Positions 1 through 9,490 of a stretch of 64,000 bases of DNA are shown one piece after another. Below the pieces are notes generated by a model. The model worked only from the letters and a program-made list of their open reading frames with translations. It did no database searches and had not been told where the DNA came from. The DNA is from Gemmatimonadota bacterium (GTDB lineage Bacteria > Gemmatimonadota > Gemmatimonadetes > Gemmatimonadales > GWC2-71-9). Position 1 is the stretch's first letter. Each line of letters begins with the position of its first letter. The stretch covers positions 1-64,000 of the forward strand of contig JAJCZX010000007.1 of assembly GCA_029262195.1 (NCBI GenBank). Direction: 5' to 3'. Both the position numbers and the translations under genes were made by a program.

Positions 1-141
1 GAGATGGTGATGCCGGGTGACAATACGAAGATGAGTATTGAGTTAATAACGCCGATCGCGATGGAAGAGGGTCTTCGCTTTGCGGTACGCGAGGGCGGTC
101 GCACCGTAGGTGCTGGCGTCGTAACCAAAATCCACGAGTAA
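1..141 (+). CDS. tuf: Elongation factor Tu, C-terminal end (partial)
   Basis: The first 46 codons of the window read through to a TAA and match the end of EF-Tu domain 3: MPGDNTKM, then [19 protein letters not shown], ending KIHE. This strand packs against tRNA and domain 2 in the GTP-bound factor that brings aminoacyl-tRNA to the ribosome. The rest of the gene lies upstream of the window. The tuf-rpsJ order with a 4-base gap is the usual str-S10 junction, so transcription probably runs on into the ribosomal protein genes. Confidence 0.97.
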   Translation, partial: EMVMPGDNTKMSIELITPIAMEEGLRFAVREGGRTVGAGVVTKIHE

Positions 142-145
142 AATA

Positions 146-454
146 ATGGCCGGCAAAATAAGAATTCGCCTTCAGGGGTTCGATCACGCGGTTTTGGACC
201 AGGCTTCGGCCGATATCGTCCGGACTGTGGAGAAAACAGGTTCGCAGGTTAGCGGTCCCGTTCCTCTACCGACGAAAACGCAGCGGTGGACAGTTCTGCG
301 CAGTCCTCATGTGGACAAGAAGAGTCGTGAGCAGTTTGAGTTGAAAACCCACAAGCGTTTGATCGAGATCCCCGAGTCGAAGCCGAATACGGTGGACGCC
401 CTTACGAAGTTGGATCTGCCTGCTGGCGTAGACGTAGAGATCAAGGTTAGCTGA
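146..454 (+). CDS. rpsJ: Ribosomal protein S10 (uS10)
   Basis: This 102-residue protein has the normal S10 length and begins [13 protein letters not shown]. It also has the conserved GPVPLPTK stretch and the [13 protein letters not shown] segment. S10 sits in the 30S head and, as NusE, also joins antitermination complexes. It opens the S10 gene series and lies 2 bases before rplC. No sequence oddity was seen. Confidence 0.97.
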   Translation: MAGKIRIRLQGFDHAVLDQASADIVRTVEKTGSQVSGPVPLPTKTQRWTVLRSPHVDKKSREQFELKTHKRLIEIPESKPNTVDALTKLDLPAGVDVEIKVS

Positions 455-456
455 CA

Positions 457-1098
457 ATGAATGGTTTGATTGGTCGCAAGCTGGGTATGACCCGGGTTTT
501 CGCCGAAGACGGTACGGTTACTCCGGTAACCGTTGTCGAGGCGGGTCCGTGTCCCGTCATCCAGCTCAAAGAAAACTCGCGCGGGAACAAGGTGGCGCAG
601 CTCGGTTTCGGTGAGAAGAAAGCCAAGCGTACGGCCAAAGCTCTTTCAGGACACGTAAAAGCCGCCGGTGTTGAGGCCGCTCCTCGGATTCTGCGGGACT
701 TTGAGGTCCCTGAGGGTGCTGAGTCCCCCGCGTTGGGAGACCGGGTAAAGGTCGACGTTTTCGCCGAAGGCGATGTTGTCAAAATTACCGGCACCACCCG
801 TGGTCGTGGTTTCCAGGGCGTTGTTAAACGTTACAATTTCCGCGGTGCTCCGGCGTCTCACGGTCACAGCCGTCACCGCTCGCGCGGTAGTATGGGTCCC
901 GGTACTGACCCTTCACGAGTGGTTAAAGGAATGAAACTCCCCGGCCAGATGGGGAACAAGCAGCAGACCGAACTCGGGCTTTCCGTAGTGCGGGTTGATG
1001 TTGAGAAAAACCTGATCTTCATCAAGGGTGCTGTGCCGGGTCCGAAGACGGGGCTGCTGCTCATTAAAAAGCAGGAAGGAAAGAGTCGTTATGTCTGA
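457..1098 (+). CDS. rplC: Ribosomal protein L3 (uL3)
   Basis: The 213-residue protein starts [15 protein letters not shown], the hallmark of bacterial L3. It contains the core-entering loop with [13 protein letters not shown] and [10 protein letters not shown], which reaches toward the peptidyl transferase centre; the glutamine in this loop is methylated in some bacteria. L3 is one of the first proteins to nucleate 50S assembly. Its last 8 bases overlap the start of rplD, which implies translational coupling. Confidence 0.97.
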   Translation: MNGLIGRKLGMTRVFAEDGTVTPVTVVEAGPCPVIQLKENSRGNKVAQLGFGEKKAKRTAKALSGHVKAAGVEAAPRILRDFEVPEGAESPALGDRVKVDVFAEGDVVKITGTTRGRGFQGVVKRYNFRGAPASHGHSRHRSRGSMGPGTDPSRVVKGMKLPGQMGNKQQTELGLSVVRVDVEKNLIFIKGAVPGPKTGLLLIKKQEGKSRYV

Positions 1099-1720
1099 GG
1101 CGCAGGTCTATACGGCCGCCGCTGCCGAGAAGGGCACAGTGACACTTCCCGAGGAATTTTCGGGAGATGTTAACACAGCGGTCCTCCACGCATCGGTCAG
1201 AGCCTATCTCGGCAATCAGCGTCAGGGTACTCACTCTACCAAGACGCGCGCCGAGGTTTCCGGTGGTGGAAAAAAACCTTGGAAGCAGAAGGGTACCGGT
1301 AGAGCACGTGCGGGTACCACACGAGCTGTCCACTGGCGTGGCGGTGGTGTCGTTTTTGGGCCCAAACCGCGGGATTACAGAATTGATCTTCCCAAGAAGA
1401 TTCGCCGTAAAGCGCTGATCTCCGCGTTCAGTTCGCGTGCGAACGAAAATGCAGTTCACGTTATCGAGTCTTTCGATGTGTCGTCTCCGAAGACCAAAGA
1501 CCTGTTGCAATTGATTGAGAAGCTAGGACTGGTGGGGAAGAAGGTTCTCATCCTCACCGATGGCAACAAACCGAACGTTTATCTCTCTGGTCGCAATTTG
1601 CCGAAGGTTGAAGTGCGCCGGTATCAGGATGCGGCTCCGTATGAAATTCTGTGGTCCAATGTCCTCGTGATCGAGCAGGGCGCGCTGACCAAGAACACGA
1701 CGGAGGTGAGCGATGTCTGA
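1091..1720 (+). CDS. rplD: Ribosomal protein L4 (uL4)
   Basis: The reading frame is open upstream, but the ATG at 1091 ([15 protein letters not shown]) gives a normal 209-residue L4 and an 8-base overlap with rplC. The extended loop with KKPWKQKGTGRARAG lines the nascent peptide exit tunnel. In some bacteria L4 represses its own operon; the operator for that would lie upstream of rpsJ and was not recognised here. The 3' end overlaps rplW by 8 bases. Confidence 0.96.
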   Translation: MSEAQVYTAAAAEKGTVTLPEEFSGDVNTAVLHASVRAYLGNQRQGTHSTKTRAEVSGGGKKPWKQKGTGRARAGTTRAVHWRGGGVVFGPKPRDYRIDLPKKIRRKALISAFSSRANENAVHVIESFDVSSPKTKDLLQLIEKLGLVGKKVLILTDGNKPNVYLSGRNLPKVEVRRYQDAAPYEILWSNVLVIEQGALTKNTTEVSDV

Positions 1721-2000
1721 CATTTATCGTGCGGTGGTTCGCCCGCTGGTGACGGAAAAATCTTCAGCCTCTTACGGAGCTCGTAAAGAGTACACGTTTG
1801 TGGCTCGTCCCGACGCGACCAAACCTGAGATCGCCAACGCCATCTCAAAACTGTTTGATGTGAGAGTGCTTAGGGTGCGGACGCTGGTCCAGCGCTCCAA
1901 AAGAAAAACGCTCGGCCGCTATGTCGGTCGCACCCCGAAATGGAAAAAAGCGTTTGTGCAACTCCATGAAGATGACTCCATCGAGATTTTCGAGGGTTAA
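1713..2000 (+). CDS. rplW: Ribosomal protein L23 (uL23)
   Basis: A 95-residue L23, recognised from the N-terminal VRPLVTEKS motif and the basic region [20 protein letters not shown]23 sits at the tunnel exit and is the main docking site for trigger factor and SRP. The start overlaps the end of rplD, and rplB follows after 2 bases. Length is typical of bacteria. Confidence 0.96.
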   Translation: MSDIYRAVVRPLVTEKSSASYGARKEYTFVARPDATKPEIANAISKLFDVRVLRVRTLVQRSKRKTLGRYVGRTPKWKKAFVQLHEDDSIEIFEG

Positions 2001-2002
2001 GA

Positions 2003-2842
2003 ATGGGAATTAGAAAATTTCGTCCGATGACGCCTGGAACACGGTTCCGGTCGGTTTCGGATTTTGAAGAGATCACCCGCGACACGCCGGAAAAATCGTT
2101 GTTGCGTCCGCTTTCGAAAAAGGCTGGCCGCAACAATAAAGGTCACCTGACTGTACGGCACCGGGGTGGTGGTCATAAGAGACGTTATCGCCTGATTGAT
2201 TTCAAGCGATCAAAGCACGGTATACCGGGCGTGGTTTCGGCAATCGAGTACGATCCGAACCGCAGTGCCCGCATCGCTCTCATCGTTTACGCTGACGGTG
2301 AGAAGCGTTACATGATCCATACGCGCGGTTTGAAAGTTGGAGCGAGCGTAATTTCGGGGCCTGGCAGCGATGTAAGGCTCGGAAACGCTCTGCCTCTTCA
2401 GGAGATCCCTCTGGGCACAGTGGTCCACTGCATCGAGTTGAAACTCGGTCGTGGCGCGCAGGTTTGCCGCTCGGCGGGCACATCGGCTCAGGTTATCGCT
2501 AAAGAAGGAAAGAACGTCACCATCCGTTTCCGTAACGGCGAAGTTCGCTACATCCTGGGCACCTGCATGGCCACGGTTGGCGAAGTTGGTAACTCAAGCC
2601 ATGAGCTGGAGCAAAAGGGTAAGGCCGGCGTGAGCCGTTGGAAGGGTCGCCGTCCCACCGTCCGTGGTGTTGTAATGAACCCGGTGGACCACCCTCTTGG
2701 TGGTGGTGAGGCCAAAACTTCTGGTGGTCGTCCTCCGGTTTCCCCATGGGGTAAAGCCGAGGGTAAGAAGACCCGGAAGAAGCACAAGTCCAGTAACAGA
2801 ATGATTGTCCGTGGCCGTAAGCGCGGGAAAGCAACCAAGTAA
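2003..2842 (+). CDS. rplB: Ribosomal protein L2 (uL2)
   Basis: The 279-residue protein starts [14 protein letters not shown]. It contains [13 protein letters not shown] and, near the C terminus, [13 protein letters not shown], whose histidine lies close to the peptidyl transferase centre in known ribosomes. L2 is needed for subunit association and catalysis. A 41-base spacer precedes rpsS; nothing regulatory was recognised in it beyond a weak GGACCGAAAG before the next ATG. Confidence 0.97.
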   Translation: MGIRKFRPMTPGTRFRSVSDFEEITRDTPEKSLLRPLSKKAGRNNKGHLTVRHRGGGHKRRYRLIDFKRSKHGIPGVVSAIEYDPNRSARIALIVYADGEKRYMIHTRGLKVGASVISGPGSDVRLGNALPLQEIPLGTVVHCIELKLGRGAQVCRSAGTSAQVIAKEGKNVTIRFRNGEVRYILGTCMATVGEVGNSSHELEQKGKAGVSRWKGRRPTVRGVVMNPVDHPLGGGEAKTSGGRPPVSPWGKAEGKKTRKKHKSSNRMIVRGRKRGKATK

Positions 2843-2883
2843 TGATGATTCGTATTTCAGGCATGACAAAGGACCGAAAGTAG

Positions 2884-3168
2884 ATGGCTAGGAGTCTAAA
2901 AAAGGGACCATTCGTACACGAGTCGCTGATGAAAAAAGTGGCCGCGATGAATGAGTCCGGCGACAAGCGCGTCATTAAGACGTGGTCTCGCTCTTCGACG
3001 ATTATTCCCGATTTCGTCGGCCACACGATGGCCGTACACAACGGCAATAAGTTCATCCCGGTTTATGTGAGCGAAAACATGGTGGGTCATAAGTTGGGAG
3101 AATTTTCTCCGACCCGCCTTTTCCGCGGGCACAGTGGTAAACTCGCCGCTGACAAGAAGGCCAGGTAA
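2884..3168 (+). CDS. rpsS: Ribosomal protein S19 (uS19)
   Basis: A 94-residue S19 beginning [11 protein letters not shown], with the conserved [14 protein letters not shown] and [15 protein letters not shown] motifs. S19 forms a complex with S13 in the 30S head near the A site. S13 itself is not encoded in this window, although it normally follows the spc genes. The next gene, rplV, begins 2 bases after the stop. Confidence 0.97.
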   Translation: MARSLKKGPFVHESLMKKVAAMNESGDKRVIKTWSRSSTIIPDFVGHTMAVHNGNKFIPVYVSENMVGHKLGEFSPTRLFRGHSGKLAADKKAR

Positions 3169-3170
3169 TT

Positions 3171-3527
3171 ATGTCGGCCAGAGCGATACAGAAAGGGATT
3201 CGTCAGTCAGCGCGGAAAATGCGCCTGGTGATGGACTCGGTCCGGGGACGCGACGTGAACGAAGCGTATGCGATCCTGAAATTTTCGAAGAAAAAGGCTG
3301 CCAAGCAGATAGAAAAGGTTTTGCGGTCTGCGGTGGCAAACGCCGAGCAGGATGCTCTGCGTGAAAACGACGCGTTTGATGCAGATGTGATGTATTTGCA
3401 GCACGCAACTGTCGATGAAGGGCCAACGCTGCACAGATGGCGTCCGGCTGCCTACGGTCGCGCGACGCCGTTGAACAAGCGTACCAGCACGGTCGAGATT
3501 CGACTTGCTGCGAAAGAGGAGAAATAA
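3171..3527 (+). CDS. rplV: Ribosomal protein L22 (uL22)
   Basis: A 118-residue L22 with the N-terminal RKMRLVMDSVRGRDVNEA segment and the beta-hairpin arm around GPTLHRWRPAAYGRA, which lines the exit tunnel and is a site of macrolide-resistance changes in other bacteria. The stop codon is followed at once by the GTG of rpsC with no gap, so the two are likely to be translated together. Confidence 0.96.
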   Translation: MSARAIQKGIRQSARKMRLVMDSVRGRDVNEAYAILKFSKKKAAKQIEKVLRSAVANAEQDALRENDAFDADVMYLQHATVDEGPTLHRWRPAAYGRATPLNKRTSTVEIRLAAKEEK

Positions 3528-4190
3528 GTGGGCCAGAAAACCCAACCATACGGATTTCGCTTAGGGATCGTCAAACCCTGGAGGGCACGCTGGTTTGCGC
3601 GGGGCCAGGATTTCGCTGATTACCTGAAAGAAGATGAACTACTGAGGGACTACCTGACGACCCGTCTGGCCCACGCTGCGATTGCTGACGTTCACGTCGA
3701 GCGTAAGCCGGGCAAGGTTACTGTGACGGTCTTCACCGGTCGTCCTGGTGTTGTGATCGGAAAACGGGGTGCGGAAGTGGACAAACTCCGCGACGAGCTT
3801 GCCCAGGTTACCGGTAAGGAAGTCGGTGTTAACGTCGAGGAAATAAAGCGTCCCGAATTGAGTGCCCAGTTGGTTGCCAATAACGTTGCCCATCAGTTGC
3901 GTCAGAGGGTCTCTTTCCGCCGGGCTATGAAGCGTGTGGTTCAGTCTTCGATGCGGATGGGTGCCAAGGGAATCAAGGTCCGTTGTGGCGGGCGCCTCGG
4001 AGGTGCTGAAATTGCGCGTTCTGAAGGTTACCACGAAGGTCGTGTACCGCTGCACACGTTGCGGGCCGATATTGATTACGCGACCGCCACCGCCCGGACG
4101 ACGTACGGCGCTATTGGTGTTAAGGTTTGGATTTTCACAGGTGACGTGAACCCGGAAGGGCGCGGCACCACCTATAGTACGGGAGCATAA
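3528..4190 (+). CDS. rpsC: Ribosomal protein S3 (uS3)
   Basis: The gene begins with GTG directly after the rplV stop; AAAGAGGAG just upstream is the ribosome binding site. The product is 220 residues and starts [14 protein letters not shown]. It has a KH domain with [13 protein letters not shown] (GxxG loop) and the C-terminal [15 protein letters not shown]3 forms part of the mRNA entry channel and its helicase activity. Confidence 0.97.
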   Translation: MGQKTQPYGFRLGIVKPWRARWFARGQDFADYLKEDELLRDYLTTRLAHAAIADVHVERKPGKVTVTVFTGRPGVVIGKRGAEVDKLRDELAQVTGKEVGVNVEEIKRPELSAQLVANNVAHQLRQRVSFRRAMKRVVQSSMRMGAKGIKVRCGGRLGGAEIARSEGYHEGRVPLHTLRADIDYATATARTTYGAIGVKVWIFTGDVNPEGRGTTYSTGA

Positions 4191-4192
4191 CG

Positions 4193-4606
4193 ATGCTTGC
4201 GCCTAAAAGGGTACGATATCGCAAACGTATGAAGGGCCGCATGAAGGGCCATGCCCATCGCGGTAACACTGTTGCGTTCGGCGAGTACGGTTTGATGAGC
4301 CTGGACCCTGCCTGGATAACCAACCGGCAGATTGAGGCCTCTCGTGTCGCTTTGACCCGGGTCATGAAAAGGACGGGTAAGGTCTGGATCCGGATTTTCC
4401 CGGATAAGCCGATAACGAAGAAGCCCGCCGAGACCCGAATGGGTAAGGGTAAGGGTAATCCTGAGGGCTGGGTAGCAGTGGTGAAGCCTGGCCGAGTGTT
4501 GTTTGAAATCGAGGGCGTGCCGGATGACGTGGCCCGCAAAGCACTTCGGATGGCATCTAATAAATTGCCGATCAAGACCCGTGTCGTCCGAAGGGAGGAC
4601 ACATAA
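4193..4606 (+). CDS. rplP: Ribosomal protein L16 (uL16)
   Basis: The 137-residue protein starts [16 protein letters not shown] and carries the [14 protein letters not shown] loop that contacts the A-site tRNA elbow. The family length is 136-140, so it is complete. Its TAA shares one base with the ATG of rpmC, which is tight coupling. L16 assembles late into the 50S subunit. Confidence 0.97.
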   Translation: MLAPKRVRYRKRMKGRMKGHAHRGNTVAFGEYGLMSLDPAWITNRQIEASRVALTRVMKRTGKVWIRIFPDKPITKKPAETRMGKGKGNPEGWVAVVKPGRVLFEIEGVPDDVARKALRMASNKLPIKTRVVRREDT

Positions 4607-4833
4607 TGTCGTTTAAAGATGCCGAGACGAAGCCGCTTCGTCCCGATATGATTCGCGAGTTTGATCTCGCCGCGCTGGTAGACGAGGTGGAAAAGCTTCA
4701 GGACGCTCAATTTCGGTTGAAGTTCCGTGCTGCCACTGAGGATGTCACGGGCGACAACCCGCTGAAGTTTCGGATTTTGCGCCGCAACATCGCGCGGATA
4801 AATACGATAATTGCAGAGAAGAGCCAGGCATGA
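4606..4833 (+). CDS. rpmC: Ribosomal protein L29 (uL29)
   Basis: A small 75-residue protein with the two-helix L29 fold. The conserved middle [18 protein letters not shown] and the terminal [10 protein letters not shown] match the family. It is a few residues longer at the N terminus than the common 63-70. L29 lies next to L23 at the tunnel exit. The ATG overlaps the stop of rplP by one base, preceded by AAGGGAGGA, and the 3' end overlaps rpsQ by 4 bases. Confidence 0.93.
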   Translation: MSFKDAETKPLRPDMIREFDLAALVDEVEKLQDAQFRLKFRAATEDVTGDNPLKFRILRRNIARINTIIAEKSQA

Positions 4834-5096
4834 CCGAGCAAACGAAAAAGCGTAACGCGCGGAAGATCCGTACGGGTGTCGTCACGAGCGACAAGATGGA
4901 AAAGACCGCCGTCGTGATGATCACGCGTCGTTTTCCGCACCCGCTTTACGGCAAGCAGATCACGCGTACAACCCGGGTCAAAGCGCAGGACGATCTGGGC
5001 GCCGCAACCGGTGATACGGTGCGGATTTCTGAAACACGACCGCTGTCGAAAACGAAGCGTTGGCGTGTAATCGAAATCATCGAGCGGGCTGAGTAG
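4830..5096 (+). CDS. rpsQ: Ribosomal protein S17 (uS17)
   Basis: An 88-residue S17 with the OB-fold signature [14 protein letters not shown], the [14 protein letters not shown] segment and the C-terminal [16 protein letters not shown]. It binds 16S rRNA helices 7 and 11 early in assembly. The gene overlaps rpmC by ATGA, and an AGTAGGAGACAG stretch at its end supplies the ribosome binding site for rplN. Confidence 0.96.
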   Translation: MTEQTKKRNARKIRTGVVTSDKMEKTAVVMITRRFPHPLYGKQITRTTRVKAQDDLGAATGDTVRISETRPLSKTKRWRVIEIIERAE

Positions 5097-5107
5097 GAGA
5101 CAGAAAA

Positions 5108-5476
5108 GTGGTACAGCAAGAATCTATGTTAAAGATCGCGGACAACTCAGGAGCCCGTCGGGCCCTGGTGATTCGCGTGCTCGGCGGTAGCGGACGACGC
5201 TATGCCGGCCTGGGCGACGTGGTCGTAGTGGCCGTGAAGGATGCAATTCCGACAGGCCAGGCCAAGAAGGGTGAAGTCGCCAGAGCCGTGATCGTCCGTA
5301 CTGCGAAGGAAACTCGCAGGAAAGACGGAAGTTATATCAGATTCGATGATAACGCTGCGGTTCTCATTGGTGAAAATGGTGAGCCACGCGGAACCCGTAT
5401 TTTTGGTCCGGTTGGTCGAGAACTGCGTGAGAAACGGTATATGAAGATCGTTTCTCTCGCTCCGGAGGTTATTTAA
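5108..5476 (+). CDS. rplN: Ribosomal protein L14 (uL14)
   Basis: The GTG start at 5108 gives [17 protein letters not shown], matching the nearly invariant L14 N terminus (M-I/V-Q-x-E-T/S). The 122-residue length is exactly typical. [13 protein letters not shown] near the end is also conserved. L14 forms an intersubunit bridge and is the RsfS target in other bacteria. Its stop overlaps the rplX start by one base. Confidence 0.97.
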   Translation: MVQQESMLKIADNSGARRALVIRVLGGSGRRYAGLGDVVVVAVKDAIPTGQAKKGEVARAVIVRTAKETRRKDGSYIRFDDNAAVLIGENGEPRGTRIFGPVGRELREKRYMKIVSLAPEVI

Positions 5477-5859
5477 TGAAGCGCCTGGTTTACAAGAAGT
5501 CCCGTCGCAGCAAGAAGACCCAGACGGTCTACCGCGAAAAGATGAGCGTAACCAAGGGAGATCTGGTGCGTGTCGTCAGCGGTGACGACAAGGGAGCCGA
5601 GGGGAGCGTATTGCACGTATATCCGAAGACGGGTCGCGTACTCGTTGACGGCGTGAACATCGTCAAGAAACACAAAGCCGCGACGCAGGAGACTGAGGGT
5701 GGGATCATCGAGATGCCTGCCCCGATACATCAGTCGAACGTCATGTTGATCGACCCCAAGTCGGGTGAGCCGACCCGGACCCGTAGAAAGAAAGACGGCG
5801 AAGGGTCAGTTGAGCGAATCAGCGTTAAGTCCGGCCAGTCGATTCCGAGGAAAGTCTGA
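5476..5859 (+). CDS. rplX: Ribosomal protein L24 (uL24)
   Basis: A 127-residue L24 with the KOW motif [19 protein letters not shown] at about residues 28-46 and the conserved [18 protein letters not shown]. About 20 basic residues ([16 protein letters not shown]) precede the usual start region, so the protein is longer than the common 100-110. L24 is an early 50S assembly initiator. The stop shares a base with the rplE ATG. Confidence 0.95.
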   Translation: MKRLVYKKSRRSKKTQTVYREKMSVTKGDLVRVVSGDDKGAEGSVLHVYPKTGRVLVDGVNIVKKHKAATQETEGGIIEMPAPIHQSNVMLIDPKSGEPTRTRRKKDGEGSVERISVKSGQSIPRKV

Positions 5860-6476
5860 TGGCTAAGGCTAAAGAAAAAGAAGAAACCAAGTCGGTGGCT
5901 GCCAAGGCCGCTCCAGAGCCGCGTTTGCGGAAGCACTATATGGATACGGTCCGCAATAACCTTATGAAGGAATTCGAGTTTTCGAATCCTCATCAGGTGC
6001 CGATGCTGTCGAAGATCGTTTTGAACGTTGGTCTCGGTGAGGCTCACAAGAACGCCAAGGCTCTCGATGCGATTGTCGAGGAGTTATCGGTTATTGCGGG
6101 TCAGCGCCCGGTTATAACGAGAGCGAAGAAAGCTATCTCCAACTTCTCGCTTCGAGCAGGAATGCCGGTTGGTGCTTCGGTGACGTTGAGAGGCCCGACG
6201 ATGTTCGAATTCCTTGATCGTTTCATTGCTCTGGCAGTGCCGCGTATCCGGGATTTCAGAGGTTTGCCAACCAAATCGTTTGATGGGCGTGGCAACTATA
6301 CGCTTGGTATCAAAGAACAAATGATCTTCCCGGAAGTCGACTACGACAAAGCCGAGAGGGTTCACGGCATGGATATTAGCTTCGTCACGACGGCGAAGCG
6401 CGATGATGTGGCACGGGCGCTCCTCAGAGAGATGGGCATGCCGTTCCGCGGACAGACACCCGTAACAGTAGGTTAG
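5859..6476 (+). CDS. rplE: Ribosomal protein L5 (uL5)
   Basis: The core is a standard L5 with [30 protein letters not shown] and the 5S rRNA-contacting region. It is 205 residues rather than about 180, because the first 20 residues ([20 protein letters not shown]) form a Lys/Ala/Glu-rich extension. L5 links 5S rRNA to the large subunit and contacts the P-site tRNA. The extension resembles, on a smaller scale, that seen on L30 in the same operon. Confidence 0.96.
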   Translation: MAKAKEKEETKSVAAKAAPEPRLRKHYMDTVRNNLMKEFEFSNPHQVPMLSKIVLNVGLGEAHKNAKALDAIVEELSVIAGQRPVITRAKKAISNFSLRAGMPVGASVTLRGPTMFEFLDRFIALAVPRIRDFRGLPTKSFDGRGNYTLGIKEQMIFPEVDYDKAERVHGMDISFVTTAKRDDVARALLREMGMPFRGQTPVTVG

Positions 6477-6482
6477 GACGAA

Positions 6483-6668
6483 ATGGCTAAAAAAGCGCTA
6501 GTCGAAAAATCCAAGCGCACGCCGAAATACGGAGTGAGGGCGTACAATCGCTGCTCGCGATGTGGACGCCCCCGCGCGTTCCTCAGAAAATTCGGCATTT
6601 GCCGTATTTGCTTCAGGGAAAAGGCACTAAAGGGAGAGATTCCCGGCGTGCGCAAGGCCAGTTGGTGA
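6483..6668 (+). CDS. rpsN: Ribosomal protein S14, zinc-binding type (uS14)
   Basis: At 61 residues this is the short S14 type. C24-x2-C27 and C40-x2-C43 form the zinc ribbon (NRCSRCGRP and GICRICFRE), and the terminal [11 protein letters not shown] is the family hallmark. It begins 6 bases after rplE with an AGGACGAA upstream. Many bacteria also carry a zinc-free paralogue used under zinc limitation; none lies in this window. Confidence 0.97.
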   Translation: MAKKALVEKSKRTPKYGVRAYNRCSRCGRPRAFLRKFGICRICFREKALKGEIPGVRKASW

Positions 6669-6686
6669 AAGGACCAGTCTAGCTAT

Positions 6687-7082
6687 ATGAGTATGACAGA
6701 TCCCGTTGCCGATATGTTGACCCGTATCCGGAATGCAGCTGCAGCCGGACACCGTAGGGTCGACATGCCGGTGTCGAAATTCAAGACCGAGATCGCGAGA
6801 CTTTTGCGTGACAACCATTTCATTCAAGACTACAAAGTTCTGGACGATGGGAAGCACGGTATTCTCCGCGTTTATCTCCGCTACTTCCAGGAGAAGTCGG
6901 TCATCCGCGAGGTAAAGCGTGTCTCGAGCCCCGGTTTGCGCCGGTATGTAAAGGCCACGGACATTCCCCGCGTCAAGAACGGACTTGGAATGGCGATTGT
7001 CTCAACGCCCAAGGGCCTGATGTCAGACAAAGATGCGCGTCGCGCACGGACCGGCGGCGAGCTCGTCGCGGTAGTCTGGTAA
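6687..7082 (+). CDS. rpsH: Ribosomal protein S8 (uS8)
   Basis: A 131-residue S8 starting MSMTDPVADMLTRIRNA, with RVSSPGLRRYVKATDIP, GLGMAIVSTPKGLMSD and the terminal GGELVAVVW. S8 binds the central domain of 16S rRNA and, in Escherichia coli, represses the spc operon by binding mRNA near rplE. The equivalent operator was not identified by eye. GGGGGAAG before the next ATG serves rplF. Confidence 0.97.
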   Translation: MSMTDPVADMLTRIRNAAAAGHRRVDMPVSKFKTEIARLLRDNHFIQDYKVLDDGKHGILRVYLRYFQEKSVIREVKRVSSPGLRRYVKATDIPRVKNGLGMAIVSTPKGLMSDKDARRARTGGELVAVVW

Positions 7083-7093
7083 AGGGGGAAGAT

Positions 7094-7633
7094 ATGTCCA
7101 GAATTGGAAAACTTCCGATCACGGTCCCGGCCGGCGTCTCAGTGACGATCAACGGCAAAGCGGTGACGGTGAAAGGCCCGAAGGGTGAGTTGAATACCGT
7201 CTTCCGTCCCGAGATGGGGATTGATCTTGATGGTGAGACGCTGACCGTAACGCGACCGTCGGACCAGAAGCAGCACCGTGCCTATCATGGGTTGACCCGT
7301 TCGTTATTGAACAACATGGTCATCGGCGTGACTCAGGGTTTCTCCAAGGATTTGGAAATCCAGGGTGTGGGGTACAAGGCTGAAGAATTGCCCAAAGGGG
7401 TAAAGCTGATCGTCGGGTACTCTCATCCGGTCGAGTACAAAGCCCCCGAAGGCATCAAGATTTCAGTTGAAAACAATACTAAAGTCAGGGTGGAGGGGAT
7501 CGACAAACAAACTGTCGGCCACGTCGCTTCTGAACTTCGTAAGGTCAGACCGCCTGAGCCGTACAAAGGCAAAGGGATTCGTTACCTGGGAGAACAGGTA
7601 CGGTCCAAGGCCGGAAAGACCGGAGCCAAGTAA
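7094..7633 (+). CDS. rplF: Ribosomal protein L6 (uL6)
   Basis: The 179-residue L6 has two repeated alpha/beta domains. The start [17 protein letters not shown], the central [11 protein letters not shown] and the terminal [17 protein letters not shown] are all diagnostic. L6 lies near the sarcin-ricin loop, where it supports factor binding. The stop overlaps the rplR ATG (TAATG). Confidence 0.97.
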   Translation: MSRIGKLPITVPAGVSVTINGKAVTVKGPKGELNTVFRPEMGIDLDGETLTVTRPSDQKQHRAYHGLTRSLLNNMVIGVTQGFSKDLEIQGVGYKAEELPKGVKLIVGYSHPVEYKAPEGIKISVENNTKVRVEGIDKQTVGHVASELRKVRPPEPYKGKGIRYLGEQVRSKAGKTGAK

Positions 7634-8001
7634 TGAAACCGATTGGAAAGATCAGAAACCGGGCGAAGCGCCGGTTCCGTAGTCACCTGCGGGTGCGCAA
7701 GAAAGTGATTGGAACGGCCGAACGTCCGCGTTTGGTTGTATTCAGGTCGCTGAAGCACATCTATGCCCAGCTTATCGATGATGAAAAGGGACATACGATT
7801 GCCGCGGCGAGCGACGTTGAGAAAACGCTGAACTCGGAAGGCAACAAAACAGCCTCCGGGTTCGCAGTTGGAAAAAAACTGGGTGAGCGCGCCAAAGAAG
7901 CTGGTGTCTCGAAGGTCGTTTTTGACCGAGCCGGTTACCCGTATCATGGCCGCGTCAAAGCTGTGGCCGAAGGCGCACGCGACGCAGGACTGGAGTTTTA
8001 G
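7633..8001 (+). CDS. rplR: Ribosomal protein L18 (uL18)
   Basis: A 122-residue L18 with a basic N terminus, [20 protein letters not shown], and the terminal [28 protein letters not shown]. It binds 5S rRNA together with L5. The coding region follows rplF with an overlap of one base, and rpsE starts 3 bases after its stop. Confidence 0.97.
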   Translation: MKPIGKIRNRAKRRFRSHLRVRKKVIGTAERPRLVVFRSLKHIYAQLIDDEKGHTIAAASDVEKTLNSEGNKTASGFAVGKKLGERAKEAGVSKVVFDRAGYPYHGRVKAVAEGARDAGLEF

Positions 8002-8004
8002 TTA

Positions 8005-8622
8005 ATGACTGAGAACAACAGGCAGGAAGGTCCGGGCCAGGGCGGCCGCGGTCAGGGACAGCGTAAAGGACAGCGGCGCGATAATCGCAAAGACAAGAAG
8101 CAGGAGCGCGAGTCCGAATTTATCGAGAACGTGATTGACATCAATCGTGTTGCGAAGGTGGTCAAAGGTGGTCGTCGTTTCTCTTTCAGTGCCCTTGTGG
8201 CTGTCGGTGACGGTAACGGCATGATTGGGATCGGGTCCGGTAAGGCCAATGAGGTTGCTGAGGCTATCCGCAAGGGTGTGGAAGCGGGCCGCCGTAACAT
8301 GGCTCCGATTCAGCGCCACGGGACGACAGTTCCTCACGATGTTATTGGTGTGCACGGTGCTGGTCGCGTACTGCTGAAACCGGCTGTGTCCGGGACGGGT
8401 GTTATCGCCGGCGGTCCGGTAAGGGCGGTACTCGAAGCGGCTGGCGTCACTGACGTTCTAACGAAGTGCCTCGGTTCAACAAACCGACCCAACATGGTCA
8501 AGGCAACGATGGTAGCCCTGAACTCGCTGGTTACGCCGGAACAGGCCGCACGGGAACGTGGCGTGGATGTTTCGGAAATCGGCTTCAAGGGCCGTCAGGA
8601 GGAACCCCTCAATGCCGGCTAA
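8005..8622 (+). CDS. rpsE: Ribosomal protein S5 (uS5), with Gly/Gln/Arg-rich N-terminal extension
   Basis: The core begins near residue 38 ([21 protein letters not shown]) and carries [17 protein letters not shown] and [12 protein letters not shown]5 governs translational fidelity and 30S assembly. Ahead of the core lie about 35 low-complexity residues rich in Gly, Gln, Arg and Lys, making the protein 205 residues instead of about 165. The last 11 bases overlap rpmD, whose AGGAGG binding site lies inside rpsE at 8597-8602. Confidence 0.96.
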   Translation: MTENNRQEGPGQGGRGQGQRKGQRRDNRKDKKQERESEFIENVIDINRVAKVVKGGRRFSFSALVAVGDGNGMIGIGSGKANEVAEAIRKGVEAGRRNMAPIQRHGTTVPHDVIGVHGAGRVLLKPAVSGTGVIAGGPVRAVLEAAGVTDVLTKCLGSTNRPNMVKATMVALNSLVTPEQAARERGVDVSEIGFKGRQEEPLNAG

Positions 8623-9031
8623 GAAGGATTCAGAGACAAAGACGACTGCTAAAAAGGCCGCAAAGAAGACCACGACTAAGAAGAAGGTAGTCAAGAAAGC
8701 TACGGAGAAGAAAACCGTAGCCAAAACGACAACCAAGGCGACGAAGAAAACTGTTGCCAAGAAAACGGCGACCAAAAAGGCAGTTAAGAAGGTTGTTGAA
8801 AAGGCGGCCGCCAAAGCCGCCAAGAAAGTCGCGCCAAAAGCTTCTGCCACGAAACTTCGCGTGCGACAGGTACGCTCCGGAATCGGTAATAACTTTGGAA
8901 TGAAAAGAACACTGGTAGCACTGGGCCTGAAACACCATCAGGACGAAGTCGTGCTACCAGACAACCCGGCGGTCAGGGGGATGCTCAGAAAAGTGCACCA
9001 CCTCGTCAAGGTTGATACGGCGGAGAAATAA
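8612..9031 (+). CDS. rpmD: Ribosomal protein L30 (uL30) with long histone-H1-like Lys/Ala/Thr N-terminal extension
   Basis: The C-terminal 59 residues, from about residue 81 ([13 protein letters not shown], then [29 protein letters not shown]), are a normal bacterial L30. Before them lie about 80 residues built almost wholly of Lys, Ala, Thr and Val in AKK/TKK repeats, like histone H1 tails or chlamydial Hc1. I chose the ATG at 8612 because AGGAGG lies 9 bases upstream; the frame is open further upstream but would run inside rpsE without such a site. Normal L30 is about 60 residues, so this protein (139) is more than twice the usual size. The tail could bind rRNA or DNA; that function is inference. 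Confidence 0.93.
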   Translation: MPAKKDSETKTTAKKAAKKTTTKKKVVKKATEKKTVAKTTTKATKKTVAKKTATKKAVKKVVEKAAAKAAKKVAPKASATKLRVRQVRSGIGNNFGMKRTLVALGLKHHQDEVVLPDNPAVRGMLRKVHHLVKVDTAEK

Positions 9032-9487
9032 ATGAGTGACGAAAAGGAACAGCTAGGACTGCACAACCTCGCCGCGCCGAAGGGGGCCACCAAAGCACCC
9101 AAGCGCAAGGGAAGGGGTCAGGGCTCGGGTCTCGGTAAGACTGCCGGGCGCGGTCACAAAGGACAAAAATCACGTTCCGGAGGCGGGGTACGACCCGACT
9201 TTGAGGGTGGCCAGATGCCTTTGATCCGTAGAATTCCCAAGAGAGGTTTCTTCAATCCAGCCCGGGTCGAATATCAGGTTGTCAATTTGAAGGACCTGGA
9301 AAAGGTGGGGGGAGAAGAAGTAAACCCCAAGACGCTGGTTGCGGCCTGCCTGATTGGTAGTGAAAAGAAACCGGTCAAAGTGTTGGGTACGGGAGATGCA
9401 GGCAAGGCATATGTCGTCACCGGATGCAAGGTTTCCTCCACAGCAGGCGAGAAAATCGCCAAGGCTGGCGGGCGCGTCGAGGCCTAA
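9032..9487 (+). CDS. rplO: Ribosomal protein L15 (uL15)
   Basis: A 151-residue L15 beginning directly after the rpmD stop. Its N-terminal half has the rRNA-threading segment KRKGRGQGSGLGKTAGRGHKGQ, followed by GGQMPLIRRIPKRGF, and the C-terminal domain ends KAGGRVEA. L15 is a late 50S assembly protein. The order rpmD-rplO-secY is the standard spc arrangement. Confidence 0.97.
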   Translation: MSDEKEQLGLHNLAAPKGATKAPKRKGRGQGSGLGKTAGRGHKGQKSRSGGGVRPDFEGGQMPLIRRIPKRGFFNPARVEYQVVNLKDLEKVGGEEVNPKTLVAACLIGSEKKPVKVLGTGDAGKAYVVTGCKVSSTAGEKIAKAGGRVEA

Positions 9488-9490
9488 CTG

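Noticed and set aside
2517..3056. Minus-strand frame of 179 codons across rplB-rpsS
   Set aside because: It crosses two certain ribosomal genes and their spacer and lacks any signal.
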